Below are positions 11,334-22,725 of a stretch of 64,000 nucleotides of DNA, in pieces. Position 1 is the stretch's first letter, and each line of letters starts with the position of its first letter. The DNA is from Pinus tabuliformis (Eukaryota > Streptophyta > Pinopsida > Pinales > Pinaceae), in NCBI GenBank assembly GCA_031772625.1, contig CM062818.1:1677800667-1677864666 (forward strand), given 5' to 3'. The notes under the pieces are model-generated. The model saw only the letters and a list, made by a program, of their open reading frames with translations, had not been told where the DNA came from and ran no database searches. Both the position numbers and the translations under genes were made by a program.

Positions 11334-13033
11334 GCTGCCAATGTAATTGCCTATGCCATTAAGGATTTCCTCCTCCCAATATTCCTTTGGAAGAGAATAG
11401 ATCTGAACCCACATTTGGGGAATAAGGAAGTATTCCTTCTCCAGATTATATTGCTCCTTCCAAAGTCGCATGCGGAGCCTCGAAATATTAAAAAAATATA
11501 GTCCTCCTTCAAAAACCCTCGATTTGTCTTCTACGCTAGAGAAAATGATTGTTAAGAATCCTTTTTCCCCTAGCTCCAATTATGTTTGACCTTAGAGGTT
11601 CCATTTATGTTGGATCCACTAGTTAGAGACTTTTTCAGAGGGCCATTGTTGTGGGGAAAAGTATCCGATGTGGATGACCCTATCCCTACTCTAAAGGTGA
11701 CAGTCTTTAGCAACAACTGAAAGTAAAGCTTTGATGTTTTCCTTTATGAAAGTACAGAGAGAAGGAAAAGAAGGTCAACCAACCTGGTGTCTTTCGCTTA
11801 GTCGATCCTTGTCCTCTCTTTTTGTCTCTTGTTCCCAGCTCCTTGCTCTCTTTGCCGGTCCAGCTACACACAGATCCTGCACAAAACAAGAGAGGAAACT
11901 ACAAGATACAAGTACTCATAACTGATGCATGGATTAGAGTGAATCAAATATACATGTAAATACAATACATCAATGCAATACAAGTATATAGGAGAACATG
12001 CAAAACTTTATTGATAGAAGTAACAGGGTTCTAAGAAGGTTACAACCAATGATGGCTCCAATCCAGCAGCACCTCCCCAGCAGCAAGAACTCTCCTCTTC
12101 ACCTCTAGTAAAACAATCACCCAATAGCTCTAACTGTAATCCAACAACACCTCCTTGCTTTACACAAAATTCCAGCCTCCTTAGACCTCATAGAAGAGCT
12201 CTATATATAGGAAAGAAGAAGAGAGGATGAGTCAGCTTGAGACTGACATGAAGCTGCCTTGTGTCCTCTCCCTCTTCAGTTAATCTTCAGTTCTTGAGTC
12301 CACTTGGAGATCCTTGCTTACACATGGTGATCAAGTACCTCTTACTCATCACAGGGCGAATCTCATGAACCAAGTGTCAGTTTGGAAGCTTCCTGGGCAG
12401 TTGACACCTTGCAGGATGACTGTGCCACTTGGCCAATCTCGCCCAGCGCAGGTAGCCTTCATTAATATTGACTTCCAGCGCAGGTACAAAGAGGGACAGT
12501 TGCATTCCAGCGCAGAAGCTCAGTGGAGCAGCTGACATGATCCAAAATAAGCTTGTTTTGAAGTGTTTTCAGGTGGAGAACTGATTGGAAGTGCTGTTGT
12601 TTGATGACCTTGTTCTTATAGGGGTAAGAACAACATGTTTAGGGACTGAGGATCCCTGTAATTATTGACATTTCATGCTCCATGTTGCGAGGCACAAAAA
12701 TGTCTATAACAGCCATAATCTGATGAACTTGCTGATCAAAGCATGATCCTACATATATTGAATATATTTTTCAATCTTGCGGGATTTAACCTCATATTTT
12801 GAATCTTGCACTGATTTTGGTGAGCAATGTTGTGGATTTCTAGCTTGTGAAAATACATCAATGGAAGTTTCTCTAAGAATCCAGAAACCCCACTTTGTTC
12901 CACTACTCTATGAAAATGATGTCGAAGATGAGGAGATTGAAAGGGAATACCAATAGGTCCAGAATCTTTACGAACTCTTAAAACAATCTGACTAAAGGAG
13001 GGGGTAGAGCTCACTCTTGTGAAATTGATCATG
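11334..13033 (-). pseudogene. DUF4283-domain (LINE ORF1-type) gene fragment, split by a solo LTR
   Basis: Read on the minus strand from an ATG at 13032. The first part (13032-12712) encodes SSTPSFSQIVLRVRKDS and a following stretch. After the solo LTR at 11647-12711 the frame resumes with the DUF4283 core: VFEGGLYFF, then PQMWVQIYSLPKEYWEEEIL and IGNYIG. Established knowledge: DUF4283 is the putative nucleic-acid-binding domain of plant L1 LINE ORF1 and related zinc-knuckle proteins. The C-terminal knuckle is missing because the sequence fuses with LTR F at about 11333. The unit-2 copy (26780-27405) lacks the LTR insertion. The chromodomain Gypsy landed about 30 bp upstream of the ATG. Confidence 0.6.
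11647..12711 (-). mobile_element. Solo LTR of Tat-like family D (1065 bp)
   Basis: Same sequence family as 852-1911. Flanked by a perfect 5-bp duplication GCCAT (11642-11646 and 12712-12716), with no internal region. Unit 2 has the empty site at 27087-27091. A product of LTR-LTR recombination in a complete element. TATA near 12202; GC-rich CAGCGCAGGTAG-type repeats near 12430-12530. Confidence 0.9.
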
Positions 13034-13064
13034 GATGGCTATGTAGAAGAAACCCTAAGGTCAT

Positions 13065-13397
13065 TGTTGGGTCCCTATAATACTAGTGATTACCCCATTA
13101 CTATTGTAGTTATACCCCTTATTTATATTTTTGTGCCCCTATTACCCCCATATTGTTATTTATGTGCCCCATAGAATCCCTCTATTGTTATTTTTGTGGC
13201 TTTATATTATTATTGTTAGGTCGGCTGGATTATATTGTGACTCCTTAGACTCCTATATATAGAAAGGAGGTTTTGTCATTTGTATCATCCAAGAATTGTT
13301 CATTTATGTAATGTAAAGGAGGTTGCCCCCCCGAAGAGGCTGAATTCTAAGGCGTTGATCTATATTTTCTATCTTTTCTTGAGCTGGTTTCATAACA
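13065..13397 (+). repeat. 5' LTR of chromodomain Gypsy (333 bp)
   Basis: TGTTGGGTCC .. TTTCATAACA; TATA box CTATATATAG at 13253-13262. Four substitutions relative to 18589-18921. Confidence 0.95.
13253..13262 (+). promoter_or_regulatory. TATA box of the Gypsy LTR
   Basis: CTATATATAG, identical in the 3' LTR (18777-18786) and conserved in the derivative at 47005-50408. Confidence 0.6.
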
Positions 13398-13399
13398 TT

Positions 13400-13411
13400 T
13401 GGTATCAGAGC
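13400..13411 (+). promoter_or_regulatory. Primer binding site, initiator tRNA-Met
   Basis: TGGTATCAGAGC two bases after the LTR; the standard plant LTR-retrotransposon site. Confidence 0.9.
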
Positions 13412-14066
13412 TTTGGATTCTAGGGTTTCGCTGCTCCAAACAGGTCATCGTGGTATTTTCGCTATAACTTTTTTTTTTGTGACGTTTCAAAAGTTGCAAA
13501 AAACACCCATTTGAGAAGAATTGGCGCTAAACCTTGGGTCCAAATTTCAGAGATTTTCGCGTGATACGTTCGGAGATATGATCTGAGGAAGTTGGCCTTT
13601 GTGCAGACTCCTGAATTACATTCAAAACAGGTGACCTGGGGAAAATCGTCATAACTCTCTCTCTTAGGATCAGATTGAAATGTCATAAAAAGGTACAGAA
13701 CGAGGACGGAATCTAGTTTCTTGTATGTGTGTTTCAGATTCAAAGGTTGAAACAGTGACTCGTGGCACGTCGTAAAAGTTCGCTCTACTGAACCAGTCTA
13801 AAAGCAAGTCATTGTGGGAGATGTCACATAACTCTTACTTGGAGAATCCAATTTGGCTCAGAAATGTGGCATTGGAAAGAGGACACAGAAGGCTACTACA
13901 GGTAGAAATTTCAGAACTGGATGATCCGTAATTACAGAGATACATCAGATTCAATATCAGGCTTCTATAAAGTGAAAAAAGGTGTGTAGTTTTTTTTTTA
14001 ATTTTTTATCTAAGCTTGGTTTAACGGAATTCAAAGGGCATAGTAAAGCATTATTATTGGTAACTG

Positions 14067-15113
14067 ATGCCCCAAGGAAAGAAAATGCAAACACCTAGTA
14101 AGGAACCTGAAAGCTCTAGCATGACTCATGAAGAAGAGGAAGAAATGCTACATGATATATCAAAATTACAAGAACAAGTGCAACAAATGTCACGCTCACA
14201 AAAGCTAACAGAAGCTAAGATAAGTGGTGTGGAATCTAAGATAAATGGCGTGGAATCTAAGATAAAGGGCATGGAAGCTAAGATGGAGGATTCGATGGTA
14301 AATTTGAAGATAGATTTGAAGACAGACATGGAAGAATTGAAGAACTTGCTACAAGAAAGGGTCACTAATGGTGAAAAGGTAGTAAAGGAAACTCATGATG
14401 AGAACAAAAGAAATGTTAATCATGATTCCATAGACTCTAATGTTGGATCGAAGATTCACCATGTTCCAAAAATCGATATGAGGAAGTTTGATGGCAAGGA
14501 TCCCGCCACATGGATATTACAGATGGAGCAATTCTTCGATCTCAATAATGTGCAAAACACACAAAAGGTACGTATGGCAACTTTATATTTGGAACCAAAT
14601 CAGTTTGTATGGTATCAATGGCTTTGTTCTCGTAAACAATTTATCACTTGGGCAATTTTTACGGAAGAATTGATAGCACATTATGAGGATACAAAAAGCA
14701 ACACTTTTTTTAGCCAATTGATAAGTCTCAAACAAAAGGGTTCAATAATGGAGCACATTGAGGAGTTCCAAAAATTGAACATAAGGGTAAAAGATATTCC
14801 AGAGGAGCATAGGATTGATGTGTTCATAGGGTCTTTAAAGGATAATATCCAACATGATGTGAACCTTTGGGAACCTGATTCATTAGAGAAGGCATTCAGG
14901 TTAGCAAGAAAAATGGAAAGCAAAATTATGGCAACTAGGAAGCATACCATTCACAACTATAAAGATGGAAGTGTTGTTGCCCATAGTCTTCCACAACCTA
15001 CAAGGTTGACACCACAACAATTGGAAGAAAAAAGAGCAAAAGGGCTTTGTTACAATTGTGATAGCAAATACAAAAAGGTCATAAGTGTGCTGAGAAGAAA
15101 TTATTCTACATAG
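14067..15113 (+). pseudogene. gag: gag of chromodomain Gypsy, frameshifted in the zinc knuckle
   Basis: Starts at ATG 14067 (MPQGKKMQTPSKEPESS). Order: acidic N-terminus (EEEEEML), coiled coil with repeated GVESKI/GMEAKM units (about residues 20-110), retrotransposon capsid domain (about 135-290, WYQWLCSRKQFITW), Arg/Lys-rich linker, and the start of a CCHC knuckle ([10 protein letters not shown]). There the frame shifts: the related copy at 47005-50408 reads one extra base at about 15071 and continues into a full CX2CX4HX4C-type motif and pol. The capsid assembles the particle and the knuckle binds RNA. A -1 slip would restore the frame, but a programmed shift inside the knuckle is unlikely. 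Confidence 0.85.
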
Positions 15114-18100
15114 ATTGTGAAGAGGAAGAAGAAAAGGAGCAAGAAAGGTCAAAAGAAGAGGATATATTCCAGGAACAAAGCCTAGATGAAGAACAAATAA
15201 ATCCGACCATATCTTGTAATGCATTGGCGGGAATTACCACTCCTCAAACCATCAAGATAGAAGGACAAATCAAGAAGAAAAAGGTAATAGTGTTGATTGA
15301 TTCAGGAAGCACCCACAATTTTATTCATTGTAGGGTAGCAAAAGAATTGAATTGCTTCCTATATCCAGCACCAGAGTGTCAAGTGATGATTGCAAATGGA
15401 GGAACAATAAATTGCTCTGGAAAGTGCCATAATATCAAGCTATCCATGGGAGAATATGTATTGACTAGCCCAATGCTTTCCATTCCAATGGGAGGTGCTG
15501 ATGTTGTACTAGGAGTCCAATGGCTACAATCCTTGGGTACAATAGCTTTTAATTTTCAAGAACTTTTCATCAAATTTTCTTCGGAAGGAAAGGAAGTTGA
15601 ATTAAGGGGTATTGCAGGGAAACCAGGAAAGATAATCAGCTCTAATGGTATGACAAAGCTTCTAAAAAAGGAGCAAAGAGGTGTAATTGCACAATTATGT
15701 TCGCTAGATGTTTCCACATTGGAATCATCTATTTCTCCAGATCTCCAAAAAGTCTTGGACAATCATTCCAAGGTATTTGAGACTCCCAAGGGTCTCCCAC
15801 CTATGCGTGATCATGATCATGCTATTCATCTGATTCCAGGAAGTGTTCCTCCAAACATCAGGCCGTACAGATATCCCTATGTCCAAAAAAGTGAAATTGA
15901 ACGTATGGTTGCAGAAATGCTAGAGGCTGGTATAATTCAACCGAGTCAAAGTTCTTTCTCAGCTCCAGTAGTATTGGTGCACAAGAAGGATGGATCATGG
16001 CGCATGTGTCCAGATTATAGGGAGCTCAACAAGCTCACTATTAAAGATAAGTTCCCCATTCCTGTTATTGATGAATTACTGGATGAATTGCATGGATCAA
16101 TTTACTTCACCAAGTTGGATCTTCGTTCGGGATATCATCAAATCAGAATGAAGATTGAAGACATTCCAAAAACAACATTTAGAACTCATGAGGGTCATTA
16201 TGAATTTTTGGTCATGCCTTTTGGCCTTACCAATGCACCTTCAACATTTCAAGGTTTGATGAATTCAATTTTCAAACCATTCCTTAGAAAATTTGTGTTA
16301 GTATTTTTTGATGATATACTAATCTACAACAAGTCTTGGAAGGATCATGTTGAACATGTTGACAGGGTGCTACAACTATTGGAGGAGAAACAATTATATG
16401 CAAAAAGATCCAAATGTTTCTTTGGAGTCCAGGAGGTGGAATATTTGGGTCATATTGTATCTCATGAAGGAGTTAAGGTAGACCCTAGCAAAATTAAAGC
16501 CATTAAGGAATGGAAAATCCCCACATCCATAAAGCATCTGCGAGGATTTCTTGGGTTGACAGGGTATTATCGCAAGTTTGTTAAGAATTATGGGAGAATA
16601 GCAGCACCTCTAACAACATTATTGAAGAAAGATTCATTTTCATGGACTTCGGAAGCAACAAAGGCCTTTGAACATCTTAAAGAGGCAATGTGCCAAGCAC
16701 CGGTCTTAGCTACACCGGACTTCACAAAAACCTTTATTGTGGAATGTGATGCTTCAGGAAATGGAATTGGTGCTGTTCTAATGCAAGATGAAAGACCCAT
16801 TGCTTTTGAAAGTCGTCCAATCAAGGGAAAGTTTTTAAGCAAAGCTATTTATGAGAAGGAAATGTTGGCAATACTCCATGCACTTAAGAAATGGCGACCC
16901 TACCTAATGGGAAGACACTTCAAGGTAAAAACGGATCATGATAGCCTTAAATACTTTTTAGAACAAAGATTATCCTCTGAAGAGCAACAAAAGTGGGTCA
17001 CAAAGATGTTGGGTTATGACTTTGAAATCATCTACAAAAAAGGGAAGCAAAATGTGGTGGCAGATGCACTCTCAAGAAAGGATGAGGATGTGGAAGCATT
17101 GTTGTGTGCCATTTCTATTATCCAACCAGATTGGATAAACGAAGCAAGGGAGGAATGGAAGAATGACGAAGAAGTGTGGGCACTTATTCGAAAGCTACAA
17201 CAAGATTCCAGTACTTCTGATACATTTAGCTGGCAAAATGATTCGTTATGGTACAAAGATCGCTTATACCTCTGTAAGAATTCCCAGCTAAAACAAAAGA
17301 TTCTTATGGAATTGCACACTTCTCCCTTAGGAGGGCACTCAGGATTTTTAAAAACTTACCACAGGGTTAAGAAGGAATTTTTTTGGGATGGCCTTAAATC
17401 AGATATTCAAAAGTTTGTGGCGGAATGTTTGGTTTGCCAGCAAAATAAAGTTGAAACAATTAAGACACCGGGTCTATTACAACCTTTATCCATTCCAAGC
17501 CAACGTTGGGAGGAGGTTTCAATGGATTTTATCACAGGTTTACCCAAGTCTGAGGGAAAGAGTGTCATCATGGTGGTAGTTGACAGACTTACCAAGTATG
17601 CACACTTTTGTGCATTATCACATCCATTTAAAGCCAGTACAGTTTCTACTGCATTTATGGAAACAGTTCAAAAGCTACATGGAAACCCAAAGATTATTGT
17701 AAGTGACAGAGATCCCATTTTCACTGGAAATTTTTGGACAGAATTATTTTCTTGTCTTGGTACTCAGTTAGCTCATAGCTCATCTTATCATCCTCAATCT
17801 GATGGGCAAACTGAGATAGTAAACAAATGTTTGGAAGGATATCTTCGTTGCTTTGTATCTGATAAACAGACACAATGGGTCAAATGGTTGCCTCTGGCTG
17901 AATGGTGGTATAACACTTCCTTCCATACAGCAACAAAAATGACCCCATTTATGGCACTTTATGGGTATCAACCACCATCCATCACATCATATTTAAGAGA
18001 AAATTCTAAGGTTCAGGCAGTGGAACATCACATCGAACATCAACAACAAGTCCTCCAACTCTTAAAGGATAACCTCGTGTTGGCACAAAATAGAATGAAA

Positions 18101-18559
18101 CAACAGGCAGATCAACATCGCAGTGAAAGAAGTTTTGATGTAGGTGATTGGGTATTCCTACGGCTACAACCATATAAGCAAATGTCCCTAAAGCAAGCTA
18201 AGAAGGATAATAAATTATCACCAAAGTATTATGGTCCGTACAAGGTGTTGCAAAAGATTGGTACTATGGCATACAAATTGGAGCTTCCTGCAGCTTCTCG
18301 ATTGCACCCAGTTTTCCATGTTTCATGTTTAAAGAAGGTTATAGGTGACAAGCTCCCAATTCAAACAATATTGCCAGAACTTGACGAGGAAGGAAAAATT
18401 ATATTGGAACCGGAAGCAGTCACAGAAACAAGAACTCGACAGCTACGAAATCGATCAATTTCAGAGTATCTTATCAAGTGGAAGAACTTATCCGCTGAAG
18501 ATTCCACATGGGAGGATGAGAATTTTATGCAGAAGTATCCAGAACTACTCAAGCGTTGA
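15072..18559 (+). CDS. pol: pol polyprotein: protease, RT, RNase H, integrase, chromodomain
   Basis: The frame is open from the gag lesion to a TGA at 18557-18559; no separate ATG is evident, so it was the downstream part of one gag-pol frame. In order: aspartic protease ([11 protein letters not shown], about 15290), reverse transcriptase ([16 protein letters not shown]; catalytic FFDDIL near 16305), RNase H ([14 protein letters not shown], 16740), integrase HHCC zinc finger (LVCQQNK end, about 17430), integrase core with D (SMDFITG), D (VSDRDPIF) and E (GQTEIVNK), GPY-like region, and a chromodomain at the end ([18 protein letters not shown]). Chromodomains direct integration to methylated-histone chromatin in this clade. 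No stop or missing catalytic residue was seen. Confidence 0.93.
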
Positions 18560-18574
18560 GGACAACACTTTTTT

Positions 18575-18588
18575 GAAGGAGAGGGGCA
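18575..18588 (+). promoter_or_regulatory. Polypurine tract of chromodomain Gypsy
   Basis: GAAGGAGAGGGGCA immediately before the 3' LTR; primes plus-strand DNA synthesis. Confidence 0.85.
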
Positions 18589-18921
18589 TGTTGGGTCCCT
18601 ATAATACTAGTGATTACCCCATTACTATTGTAGTTATACCCCTTATTTATATTGTTGTGCCCCTATTACCCCCATATTGTTATTTCTGTGCCCCATAGAA
18701 TCCCTCTATTGTTATTTTTGTGGCTTTATATTATTATTGTTAGGTCGGCTGGATTATATTGTGACTCCTTAGACTCCTATATATAGAAAGGAGGTTTTGT
18801 CATTTGTATCATCCAAGAATTGTTCATTTATGTAATGTAAAGGAGGTTGCCCCCTCGAAGAGGCTGAATTCTAAGGCGTTGATCTATCTTTTCTATCTTT
18901 TCTTGAGCTGGTTTCATAACA
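18589..18921 (+). repeat. 3' LTR of chromodomain Gypsy (333 bp)
   Basis: Pairs with 13065-13397; right flank carries the GTCAT duplication. Confidence 0.95.
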
Positions 18922-18926
18922 GTCAT

Positions 18927-19318
18927 GCAACAAAAACTCCATATAAGCACTTTCATATAAAGTTATGAGATGAGAATTAAAAGTAACAATCCACTTTTCC
19001 TAATTTATATTAATAGTATTAAGGAAATATGCAAATGAAAATGATTGCTACTCAATTGAATCCTAAAACATAAAAAATATAATGGAAAATCATTGGACAC
19101 TAAAAATTTATGCTTGCAGTTAATAATATGGTTTGCAATTCTATTAAGAGTAGAGATTATATCGGAAGTGAAGAGAGGAAAAAGAACACGATGTCAAACA
19201 AGAGAGTTTGAATATTATATTTTTTATTATCTATGTATTCAATTTAAGTATTGCATATAATACATATAATTTTGTGATATTTTTTATTGGTCGGTATACC
19301 TAAAGACAATCACAAATT
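18927..19318 (+). other. AT-rich spacer upstream of the gag-like gene, unit 1
   Basis: Homologous to 27439-27735 in unit 2, which lacks about 65 bp of it. No coding feature seen. Confidence 0.5.
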
Positions 19319-20550
19319 ATGGATTTATGTAAGGCTCGGATGGAGAAGGAGCGCACTGCAAAGGAGCAGGCCAAGCAAGAGAAATGCGAATCACATAGAA
19401 GTGGTAAGTCCCCTTTGCCAGCGACAGAGGAGGAAGAACAATCTGAATAGGGCGACAAAGAAGATGAGGGGAATAGAACCCGATTTTGACTAAGGAATCG
19501 CAGAGAGTAGTATCAAGAGGGTGCCTGCAAGAAGCAAAATTCGGATAAAACATAGGTGGATCCCATGACCTTGACGAAGGGCGATCTCGATGAGATTGGC
19601 GACAAAGTTCGGGATACTACAACTAAGATGCTACAAAAATTCGAACAACAATACATGCAGATGTTGGGGATCATACAAAAGGATCTACGTGAACTCTAGA
19701 TCCAAACTAATAGAATAAAGGTGGGCACAGGTCAAGCGAGTGCAACACAAATGAGCCTGTCAGTGGGGACAAGTCAGGCTGGAAAAATAGTAAGGACAAT
19801 GGACCTTCGATCAATTGTACTACCAGAAGGGTCCCTGTGAGTAGAATCAGCCGATGACCAAGTTATTTTGAGCACCCTTAAGGATGTCGCACTGAACATT
19901 GCAGTGCTCCCCAACGAATTTCTTCATGCACTACAGACAGGAGTAACAGAGGAATTGAGAGCTTGGGAGCAGCGCGCTCTCAATTTAATCAGCGAGTATC
20001 GGGTGAACAATGAAAAAATGTTCACCGAGAAGATGTAGACCCTAAAAGTGAGAGATACTATCCAGTCACATAATTCCAAGATGGTAGTCGCGGTAGCAGA
20101 GCATGCAGAACAGTGCCAGCGTTGCACATACCTAAGGATGCAAAACCGGAGGCCAAGATTCGAAAATTAGTTGCAGGTGTCTGCGAGGCAAAGGTAGAGG
20201 TTGGAAGAGTTCAATTTGAACTCAACATGAAAATCACGAGCCGCAGATCAAATCACAGCCTTCGACTCCACCTAAGGTCAAGGAGCAGCACAGAGCCACT
20301 ATCAAAGATGGAATGACCACTTTGGAGGCCACAGTCACTAACTTCTCATATTTATTTTAACAGGTGATGGAATTAGTGAAAACACTGTAGGAAGAACTAA
20401 CCCTGCAGATGCTGAACACAGAAGTTCATGAGCTACAAAAGCAGTATGATGAGGTCCAGGCGATGGTGCGCTAAATTTCTCCTGGATATTGCCTCACCAA
20501 GTTGTCGGAGGGGAAGTAGCTCTGCACACAAGTAGAAACAGCCTGTTTTC
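19319..20550 (+). pseudogene. gag-like coiled-coil gene of element A, unit 1
   Basis: One frame from ATG 19319 carries a Lys/Glu-rich coiled-coil start (ARMEKERTAKEQAKQEK), a second helical stretch (MLQKFEQQYMQMLGIIQKDL), a DQVILSTLKDVALNI segment and further helices (VHELQKQYDEV). It is broken by at least seven in-frame stops before 20040 (five TAG, two TGA, no TAA), plus frameshifts. The gene stops near 20550 at the antiparallel LTR B2 with its leader, and its 3' end follows at 20880. No capsid or zinc knuckle is recognised; the role as structural protein of a non-autonomous element is inferred. Confidence 0.5.
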
Positions 20551-20879
20551 TTGATGGGGCCTGACCCAGGTTTAGAGTTAATTAGCCAAACAAATACCTG
20601 TACTACTGGCCCTTTTGGTAAAAACTCGTGGAGTGCGGACTGAGGTCTCACCCGAAGCAGTATGGGGGGATGCTAGAACCAAGTTTCCACACCCTTGAGA
20701 TGTTTGAGGTGTCACTTTAGTCCAATTGCGAAATAGTGTTGCGTAGGCCCCTTAACACTTTCTCCTGACCTACGATATCTTCACAATTGGTTACAAATCA
20801 TGGAGTCTTTACCTCAGAATTGTTCAAAACTTGGGTTTTAAGCCCCAGAACATGCCTTGGGGGGATTCCACGCTCAGCA
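20551..20879 (-). repeat. Leader and internally deleted LTR B2 (minus)
   Basis: Bases 20551-20670 are the reverse complement of the leader that follows the A LTRs; 20671-20879 is an LTR of family B that has lost most of its interior. The two ends join at a short ACAAATC-type shared sequence near 20810. It splits the gag-like gene at the same place as B1 and B4. Confidence 0.7.
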
Positions 20880-21173
20880 GAGCCCAACAGAAGGAGGTCG
20901 TGCTTAAAGCCTAGTTGGGACCTTGGTTAGATGAAGCTTACCAAGTAACAACCAATATTCAAGAGAAGATAACATGCTTACAGAAAACATAAAAAAGGAT
21001 CAAGCTAGTCGTGGAAGGACCAACTACATAGTAGCTCGTCGAAGAAGTCAAGCAGGAAGCTACGGAGAGCGTTGTTGAGGTAGCAGTTGTATAGGTGGAG
21101 CTGGGGGATCTTCGCAACAATCCTTGCTAGCCAAGTGGCTTGAGGGTGAGTCACAACATTTTTTTTGGGGCCT
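20880..21173 (+). pseudogene. 3' part of the gag-like gene, unit 1
   Basis: Homologous to 31657-31955 and 2542-2840: a heptad-rich end with several stops and indels, leading into LTR A2 with a purine/T-rich border. Confidence 0.5.
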
Positions 21174-22047
21174 TGTTGGGATGGGGTCCCTTGGGTTAGT
21201 TTTGGGGTTACAAACCCAAGTTTTGATGTAAATGTTGGTAAAAAGAGGTAAAGTCTCTACAAATTATGGATGCAGAGAACATAGATAGTTAGAAGTCAAA
21301 AGGGGGTTAGCCTCTTGTTTATGTAAAGTCAAATTGGTTTTGAGATCTACCCATGGTCCGTAGACCTTGGGATTACATGAAGAAAAGCTGTAAATAGGTG
21401 TATCCTAGAGAGTCTAAGGCAGTAATCAATAGTCTGTTGATAATGGGTCAATAGAAGATAGCATAGAGAAGTAAGTTGTAGAGGAAGAAAAGGCTCTGCA
21501 GCTGACTGCGCAAAGGCCTAGAGTAGAGTCCGCAACTGAGTGCGCGGACCACTACAGCTGAGTGCGCAGGGCAATTTTTAGTCTATAACATCATATTGAA
21601 TATCAATGAAGAAGATAGTTGGACAAATTTATGTGTTTATCTGTTTACTTATTTTATTTACATTTGTGATATATGATATGATGGAATACATGTCTTTATG
21701 AAATATTGATGTAGTGATGCGTGACTTTGTTGGATAAGTCTTACTAACTGTATGCAATACCTATTAAATATCTACGCAAATATTATAATACATTCTATGA
21801 TTTTTATTGAATACTTAACTAGATCTGGGCGAATTCAGATCTAGGGTTTCTTTATGGTGTGGGTAAGTGGACGTTTCACCAGTTAAGGGTCGATAAAACC
21901 CTATCGTAGACCTTCATGAAGGTCTAAGTATCGTTTATGTGAAGTTGCAATACGAAGCCTTATGGGTGTATAGGTTTACGCGAAGGTAGATCTAGGGTAA
22001 TAAAATACATCACAATTCTCTCTGGATGCGGAAACTTGGTTCCAACA
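21174..22047 (+). repeat. LTR A2 (874 bp), shared by array units 1 and 2
   Basis: Aligns with LTRs A1 and A3 from TGTTGGGATGGGG to GGTTCCAACA. It has internal sequence of the element on both sides, so it serves as the 3' LTR of one unit and the 5' LTR of the next. Confidence 0.85.
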
Positions 22048-22515
22048 TCCCCCCATACTGCTTCGGGTGAGACTTCAGCCTGCGCTACACAGGTTGATGC
22101 TGAAAGGGCCAGTAGTGTAGGGTTTTGTTTGGTGAAATTAACTCTGAACTTGGGTTAGGACCCACTAAGCCATAACTATCATTTCCATGCTTTCAATTAC
22201 CTTATATCAATTTCTTTACCTTTGTAACTATATTTGTTAGCATATCTCCTCATGCACAATGGTATTTTGTAGCGTTTCTTGCTACTCTCTCAAAAAATAA
22301 TGTTGGATATCTCTATGCTTGGCCCTTCATTGGAACCTGAGGTTCTTTGTGAGAGTAATACAACTTTGGTTATTATAAAATCATTATTACATTTTAGAAG
22401 AATTGCGACCAAAATTACACCCAAATTGCCATCAAAATAATTTATTTTCAAATTCCTCTCCTTTTGTATTTAACCACTCATTTCTTGCAATTTGGGTGGT
22501 AGCTTAGGTTACTAA

Positions 22516-22725
22516 ATGGCATCCAAAAATGTCAACGACATCAGTGACTCTAGTAGCATCCATGTGGTTTCTATTGTGACTGGAGAATTGTTTGTGATTG
22601 CAACCTCAAAAATGGAAAAATTGCCACCCAAATTGCATGGATATGGGATTCAAAGGTGCATCTCAATTTGTGCCCCAATGAACGTGTTGAATTTTGTGGC
22701 GTATTTCATCTCAATCTACGTGTAG
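22516..22725 (+). CDS. Small conserved open frame, 69 aa, unknown (unit 2)
   Basis: Counterpart of 7217-7426 with eight residue differences in 69 and identical length. Start ATG in the same context. No family recognised; it may be an unselected frame in a recently duplicated repeat. Confidence 0.25.
   Translation: MASKNVNDISDSSSIHVVSIVTGELFVIATSKMEKLPPKLHGYGIQRCISICAPMNVLNFVAYFISIYV

Larger units (their letters stand above)
13065..18921 (+). mobile_element. Nearly intact chromodomain Ty3/Gypsy retrotransposon (5857 bp)
   Basis: Complete: 333-bp LTRs at both ends, tRNA-Met primer site, gag, pol with a C-terminal chromodomain, polypurine tract, and a perfect GTCAT duplication (13060-13064 and 18922-18926). 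Unit 2 holds the empty site at 27434-27438. The LTRs differ at four of 333 positions (1.2 %), so this is the youngest datable insertion here. Short LTRs plus a chromodomain suggest a Reina-like chromovirus (inference). The only obvious coding lesion is a one-base loss in the gag zinc knuckle. Confidence 0.95.

Noticed and set aside
13400..13411. Possible tRNA-derived sequences
   Set aside because: The matches at 13400, 50062, 45841, 828 and 55521 are short primer binding sites next to LTRs, not tRNA genes; no cloverleaf surrounds them.
15060..15090. Programmed -1 frameshift between gag and pol
   Set aside because: The sister element reads gag, knuckle and protease start in one frame, and the shift would cut the zinc knuckle in two; a one-base deletion is simpler.
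15556..18552. Several open frames of 60-95 codons antisense to the Gypsy pol gene
   Set aside because: They mirror the well-conserved sense coding, have no recognisable domain and vary in position; antisense shadows.
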